From positions 1,984,001 through 2,048,000 of the forward strand of contig CM041779.1 in assembly GCA_023374045.1 (NCBI GenBank): DNA of 64,000 nucleotides, in the 5' to 3' direction. The notes beneath the pieces are model-generated. The model was not told the DNA's origin and ran no database searches. It saw nothing but the letters and a program-made list of their open reading frames with translations. Position 1 is the first letter of the stretch, and each line of letters opens with the position of its first letter. This document shows positions 58,104-64,000 of this stretch, piece by piece. The translations under genes and the position numbers were made by a program. Source of the stretch: Limonium bicolor (taxonomy: Eukaryota; Streptophyta; Magnoliopsida; Caryophyllales; Plumbaginaceae).

Positions 58104-61057
58104 ATGTGGACTTTTTATTTTTTTGGACGCTATTCATTCCTAAACAAGACCTTGTCTCGGTCCAGACCAAACACAGCCCAAGGGTGGTTGACCGAAAGTC
58201 AAACTCGGCCCAAATAGAAGAAGAAGGAAAAGGGCCTAGTCAAAGGCCATACTTGTCTAACTAGCCCATAGATAAAATCAGCTAACTTTTCCTACCAAAA
58301 ACCCTAGTTTTTCTAATTATAAAGGGAACAATAGCACCCTCTTCTCCTTCTCCGATCTGGATCTCTGAATCATCTTTTCCTTCCGTCCCTAGAACAAAAA
58401 TTGTAGCCGTCTCCCGGCTTCCGTTCCTTCTTCATTCCGTCCCGTCCCCCACTCATATTCTCCCTTTTTTTTGCCAATCTACTTATCTTATTCACTAAAA
58501 AAAAACAAAATCCCAACCAGAGAACTCCTTCTTGCCTGGCGATCTCGAGCAATCTCCAGTAGCCCATGCTATCTCGATTCACCCATTGTTTTACTCTTCG
58601 ATGAATTTTTCCACTTCTACGTCTGGATTTCAAAAAACCCATGCCGATGAACTCTCAAGCCCACGCTTGAAATCGCACCAAACTCCCCCTCCCACTCTTT
58701 TGATCAATCGTTGAATACTGAACACCTCCGTCTTAATTCACAAAGCTACCACCAAATCGGCTAGGTCAACAGGAAATCGTCCCCTCTGCCATTACGGTCG
58801 ACATTCCAACAGAATAATTCACCATTTAAGCTGCGTGGCCTTATGGGTAGTCCATCACGAAGTTGGTCCCGTTTGCTACCCTTCATAGTTTATTTCTTTG
58901 TTAACCTCTCTTTTTCTGGGGAATAAATGAAGAAGTGTGATCCTCTGGCTTCATTTACCCTTGTAAGCCAATTTTGCTGTATAATAATCAGGAGTTCATC
59001 CGCGGTCGGCAATCCATCTCGTCCCTCTCTTTGTTGCTTGTTCGATTATGCTCGTAACTAATGTTTCGATTGTTTTGTGTGTATAGTTCTGTGCTTTGCA
59101 GGAAATAATCACATCTCTGGTCTCGGTATCTTTGTCTCAACTCGAGCCTCTCTTCTAACTGCTAGATTCAATGAAACCGTGTCAAAATTGTACTTGTCGT
59201 GTACCACTGATTATCCAATCTCTTCTCCTGTTCTTTCATTTTTGCAGTTTTTTTATGTTAACAGGTAGAAATGGAAAACGAGTTATGCATCTATTTTGTT
59301 GTTAATCGGCCTGCTTCCCCAATCTTTTCTTTCATTTTAGTTTGTCTTCTGGTGAAGGGTTGAAGAAGTGTAACCTTTGCCTTTAATTGCCCTTGCGAGC
59401 TGGTACACCAAATCCTGAAAATAATCAATCATTGTCTCTTCGGTTTCGTTTAAATCGAAGCTGTTCACATTGGTGAACGTAGATCTATCATAACACCACC
59501 CTTGCTTCATTTCTGTAATTTCCTCTTACTTCTAATGGAGGAACTCGAATCTCAAATCTGCCCAAGATTCCATCAATTTTGTCTATTCGATTTTATTTTT
59601 GAACTAATGGGTTTGCTGCATTTTGTTTATGCTCTATGAACTCATCGCAGGAAACCTTCTATTGTTCACTCCTTGGTATACGTCTGATCTAGAGGATGGA
59701 TTCGTGCAAGCTACTCGGACTCGACTTCAGCTGGATGTAGTCGACTGGGTTCGTGAGTTTCAGGATTGGCCTCTTGGGTTTGGGTTAGAGAATTGTATTC
59801 ATCGGATTTACTCATTTATGACTTGATTATGTGTTGTTCTGTTCATCATCTGCACTTTTTGTCTATAGTTTGGATAAACATGTATATTTTCCATTAAAAG
59901 TTTGTGTCATGTGCAGCTCGCTGACTTGTTTTGGTGTTCGGTATTATTATCGATGGTCATAGTTCGATTGCAAATATTACCCATTCATTATTCTTGTTTA
60001 AACCGATTCTTTTATAGTTAGACCATCCTTTATACTACTAATTTGAAGCGTTTGAAAACATCACTAGCTCAAATTAATATAGACTTTCGTGAGAGCTATG
60101 TTGATTTTGTTCCAAATTCCACTTTAGCTAAAAAAACAAGAAAAGGACAAGGTCGGGTTTAATTAGGATTTAGTTATTGATCGTTTTTTTTATGTCATTT
60201 GTTGCCATGTGAATTACTTGCTCTCTGATTGTTTTTTTAATGTATATATACGTGTACATGCTTAATGTATTACGGCTTTGTCGCAATCTTTCAATTATTT
60301 GCTTTATATATATCCGTTTATTATTTAAACCCTAGACTGCCTTTTAGGTCACCCATTTATTATGATAAGTCTTGGAGGATACCCCACAACTAGCTCATTT
60401 CTATTTGCTTGGTGGGGACTAATATCCTCCAAACTTTGAGAATCTTTTTAAGCCTTTGAAGGTACCCCACAGCTAGCTCATTTCTATTTGCTTTGTGGGG
60501 AATCATATCTTCAACACTTGTAAAGCCTATCCCAAACCACCCCTTAATTTCATTAAAAAACTTTACTCAAAAAAGAAAATAAATTCAAATCCAAATACAA
60601 ATTCAATTTCATTCTGGCCCGATCTTCAATCCGGCCCAAACCTTAATTGGTTCAAATAAAAAGGGCACTCCAAGGCCCAATTTCCAATGTGCAATTCAAC
60701 CCACAAGGTCTAATCAGGCCCAGATTCCAAATAAGCCTCAAAATTTGAATTAGGCTCCCAAAAGCCCATTTTGGCTCACACTTTTAAGGCCCAAAAAAAA
60801 ACCAAGTCAATAAAAAGGCCTAAACCAAACCCAAGCCCAAAACCAAATCGAGGCCTAAACCAAACCCAAGCCCACTTGGCCCATCAGACCCACTCGGCCC
60901 ATTAAGCCCAATTCAACCCAATCCCATTACAACCCAAATAAAAAAGCCCAATGGTGAAGCCCACTTCAGCCCAAATTCAAAAGACCCCACTTCGGCCCAA
61001 GCCCAATTCAACTCAAGGCCCAATTCGGCCCAAAAGCCCTTCAAGCCCAAAAAATCC

Positions 61058-61235
61058 AACTTTGACTCGGTCCAACTTTGACCTCGACCCAACTTTGACC
61101 TGGTCCAACTTTGACTCAGTCCAACTTTGACCAATATGAACTTTGACCTTGACCTAACTTTGACCCGGTCCAACTTTGACCAGCCCAAGTTTGACCTTGA
61201 CACAACTTTGACTTGATCCCACTTTGACTCGGTCT
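61058..61235 (+). repeat. W-box array, right LTR copy
   Basis: Same series of TTTGAC cores as at 1431-1610, with a few base changes between the cores. Confidence 0.7.
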
Positions 61236-62863
61236 AACTTTAACCCTGCCCGTTTTCCAACCCCAAATCAAATCCAATTCAAATCCAAATTCAATTCCAG
61301 CCAAATTCAATTCAAACCCAATTCAATTCCAAACTCATTCAAACCCAATTCAATTCCAAACTCATTCAAACCCAATTCAATTCCAAACTTCATTCAATTC
61401 ATTCAATTCCAATTCAATTCAAAACTTCATTCAATTCCAAATTCAATTCAAAACTTCATTCAATTCCAAATCGACTCAAACGTATCTCAATTCAATTCAA
61501 AATTCATCTCAATTCCAATCCAAACCAATTCCAAACTCATTTAAATTCAATTCTATTCCAAATTCATTCAAACTCAATTCCAATTCAAATTCAATTTCAA
61601 ATACCATTCCAATTCAATTTCAACTTCAATTCCAATTCATTCAACTCCAGTTCAGCTTTGATTTCAATTCAATTTCAATTCCACTTCGATTTCCCCCACA
61701 TTCGAATGTCTCACAGACCCGAGCGTCTCACATACTTTGTTATCCCAATGATTCGAATGTCTCACAGACCCGAGCATCTCATAGACCCGAGCGTCTCACA
61801 GATCTGAGCGTCTCACAGACTTCGACATCTCAAGGTTTCAAGCGTCTCATAGACCCGAGCGTCTCACAGGCTTCGATATCTCATTCTTTTCATCATCTGA
61901 ATATTCTAAATGTCTCATAGACCCGAGCGTCTCACAGACTAATATCTCAAACCCAAAACTTCTCGAAATTCTAAACCCCTCCAAATCTCAAACCCATCAA
62001 AACCTTTCAAAACATCAAACCTTTCAAAACCCAAAAACCGTGAACTACGTAAGATCTGATCTCAACAGGGAGTTGAGTACGTAGGCAACCCACACAGGGT
62101 GCGACCCCATTCCAGACAAAAAAAAACCCCTTTCCCTTTCTAAGGTGTTCTTCATACCTCTCGAAACTCTCAAACCTTCTTCGGCTCCCACGAACTTCAA
62201 ACCATCAGACTCCAAGTCTTGTCTATTCACTCAACCTCAAACTTCTCCCCAGTCTTCATTCTATACTCATTTGAATTCATCAATTCTTCTCCTTGGCACT
62301 AGCTTGGCAGAAAAGCTCGCCCCATCCACTCGTTTTCTCTCCTCCTGTCCTAATCCTATCTTTGGCTTTTAAATGAATCTCTCTAAAAAGGTTTTGAAAG
62401 AAGGTAATCCCGACAATTGGAGACCGAGGTTTCCTCGGGCACCAATCCAAGGTTGTGGTCATTGCCACTTCCAAGGGGTGTAACCCAGTGCGAACCCACA
62501 ATAGAATCTCTGACATGACCAGATAAGTCCTATCCGTAGGCAACAAATTCAGAGTCAACCAACGGTTCTTAGAACCCTCCCTCTCTTCCTTCCTAGTTAT
62601 CATAGGTCAAACTAGGTGGCAAATCTAGTCAACTCTGCCCTTAGGGCATAAGTCTGCGTGGAGCCCATTGAGAGCGGATGTAGTGCACACTTGCACTCAT
62701 CCTTTATGCTTTCTGGGAAAGACGGACGATTTAGTAGGTATTTGAGGGATGCCAGAATAACGGGTTTCCACCCTCCACAGAATGGCATTTTTCTAGGGTC
62801 TCGACTTTTCAGTCAGACCATATTTAGATAGACCCCCCTCATACCGAAAAATCACCCTCCACA

Positions 62864-64000
62864 ATTACATCAGAAATGACAGTTTTAATTCTATTGGTGA
62901 GGGTTTTAGCTAAGATTTTATAAGTTACATTGCAAAGAGCAATGGGCTTGAAATGTTTCATGGATATAGGAGTGGGGACTTTTGGAATTAGGTAGAGAAG
63001 GGTTAAGTTGAGGCTTCTACAGAAGTGGCCAAAGCTGAATGCTGATCTAATCACCTCAAGAATGCTATTGCTCACAGTTTCCCAGTGATTCTTAAAGAAC
63101 CAAAATGGGAACCCATCAGGGCCAGGTGCTTTGAAGTTGTTCATGCTTCTAATAATCTCCTCTATTTCTAATTGGGAAGGGACCTCGCTCATGGCTGTAA
63201 GCTGATCCTCACTAAGCATGGGAAAGGACTGAACACTATGCTGCTGATTATTGGGAGTATCAGCAGAAAACAGGTTTCTAAAATAGTTAGTTTCTAGCTT
63301 AAGAAGATTATCATCACCCTCGATCATGTGACCATTCATATCCTCAAGACTCAATACTTTGTTTTTAACCCTCATAATCATAGTTTTCCTATGGAAATAT
63401 CTGGTGTTCCTATCCCCAAATAGGATCCATTTGTCTCTAGATTTTTGGTACCAAAGCATCTCTTCACTTATTAAAGTAAGCTCTAGCTCCCTTCTGAGTC
63501 TCTCATCAAGTCTTCTCATGTCGGGGGATTGTTTGTGTTCTAAGGCTCTTTGAATTCTAGCCAGTATAGCAAGAATTCTATTTTTCTTTTGAAAATGTTT
63601 CCAAAAGTAGTTATGTTCCACTCAGTAAGGGTGTTGGCAAGAGACTCAAGGTTAGAAGAGATATTTGCATTACTAGACCAAGAGAGCTTCACAGTATCTT
63701 TATACGTGGGATGAGTGGCCCATGCCACCTGAAACCTAAAGGGCTTAGGGCCACTAGGGGAGGAATTTTATCCTGGAAATGGGATATGACTGGAGAGTGA
63801 TCAGACCCTAGTCTAGGGAGATTCAGACGGTGGGAAAAGGGGAAAAGATCCAGCCAATTAGCAGAAACTAAGGTTCTGTCCAACCTTTCAAAGATAGATC
63901 CATTAGACCAGGTATACAGATTACCCTCCGCAGGAAGGGAGATGAGAGAGTTAGAATGAATCCAATCAGCAAAGGCTTTACTACCTCTATTAAGCATTCT
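62864..64000 (-). pseudogene. LINE ORF2, endonuclease end and RT 5' half
   Basis: Read on the minus strand from the window edge: the endonuclease C-terminus with GNLYTWSNGS, ERLDRTLVSANW and GSDHSPVI (63997-63689), a linker broken by a frameshift near 63600-63700, then the RT N-terminal half (63621-62864). The latter has KAPGPDGFPFWFFKNHW, LLYLIPKVPTPISMKHFKPI and LAKTLTNRIKTVISDV. It stops exactly where the 21397 fragment begins (SPFQDSFVP). The last five LINE bases are GTAAT on its strand. The reported 260-codon frame runs a few codons into the LTR. Confidence 0.88.

Larger units (their letters stand above)
57300..62863 (+). mobile_element. Giant Ogre/Tat-like LTR, complete solo copy
   Basis: 5564 bp from TGTAGACACC to CCCTCCACA, in the same order as the 10172-21396 copy: two tRNA-like modules, TATA box, leader, GGCCCA block, W-box array, CAATTC array, CTCACAGACCC array and hairpin. 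Neither a primer site nor a polypurine tract adjoins it, so it is a solo LTR or a recombinant. Its flanks do not match: GCCGG on the left and ATTAC on the right. Confidence 0.9.

Overview
The window is plant nuclear DNA, very probably from an angiosperm with a large, repeat-rich genome. It shows Ty1/copia elements with tRNA-iMet-type primer sites, Ogre/Tat- and Athila-type primer sites, an L1-type LINE, hAT, Mutator, Harbinger and Stowaway elements, and AT-rich non-coding filler. I see no intact host gene, no rRNA and no functional tRNA. The only near-intact coding sequence is one young copia element; its gag and pol frames are out of register by one base.

Layout, left to right. 1-241: 3' end of an unidentified LTR. 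242-21396: a giant non-autonomous Ogre/Tat-like LTR retrotransposon, made of a partial 5' LTR (to 3212), PBS 3216-3233, a non-coding internal region with a satellite array at 9176-10065, and a 3' LTR of about 5.57 kb starting at 10172. That 3' LTR is split at 13944/19596 by a 5.65-kb non-coding LTR-type insertion (element I). 21397-23299: 3' half of a decayed LINE reverse transcriptase. 23300-56614: a decayed SIRE/Maximus-like copia element with a third, 3' ORF, opened by three insertions. These are element II (27257-47158, same family as I), a non-autonomous Athila-like element (51226-56510), and element III (starts 56615, same family as I and II). 57300-62863: another full copy of the giant LTR. 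62864-64000: the 5' half of a LINE on the minus strand.

Element II is itself a nest: a hAT element (28319-34457) containing the young copia element (28663-33933), an inverted-repeat-bounded satellite block (34621-38759), four Harbinger-type MITEs, and a Mutator-like element with a Stowaway-like MITE inside it. Target-site duplications date the layers: LINE, then SIRE, then element II, then hAT, then copia, five levels deep.

The most unusual points are these. (1) The two LINE halves fit together at one 5-bp site (GTAAT/ATTAC) yet lie about 41 kb apart, in opposite orientation, and both abut the CA end of the same giant LTR. (2) The giant LTR carries two tRNA-like modules with Pol III A and B boxes just upstream of its TATA box. 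(3) It also carries an array of about 13 W-box cores. (4) It has a hairpin that recurs in the internal region with a compensatory base change. (5) The SIRE third ORF has its own TATA-like promoter candidate. I do not see a new gene system. The novelty is structural and regulatory, inside the transposons.
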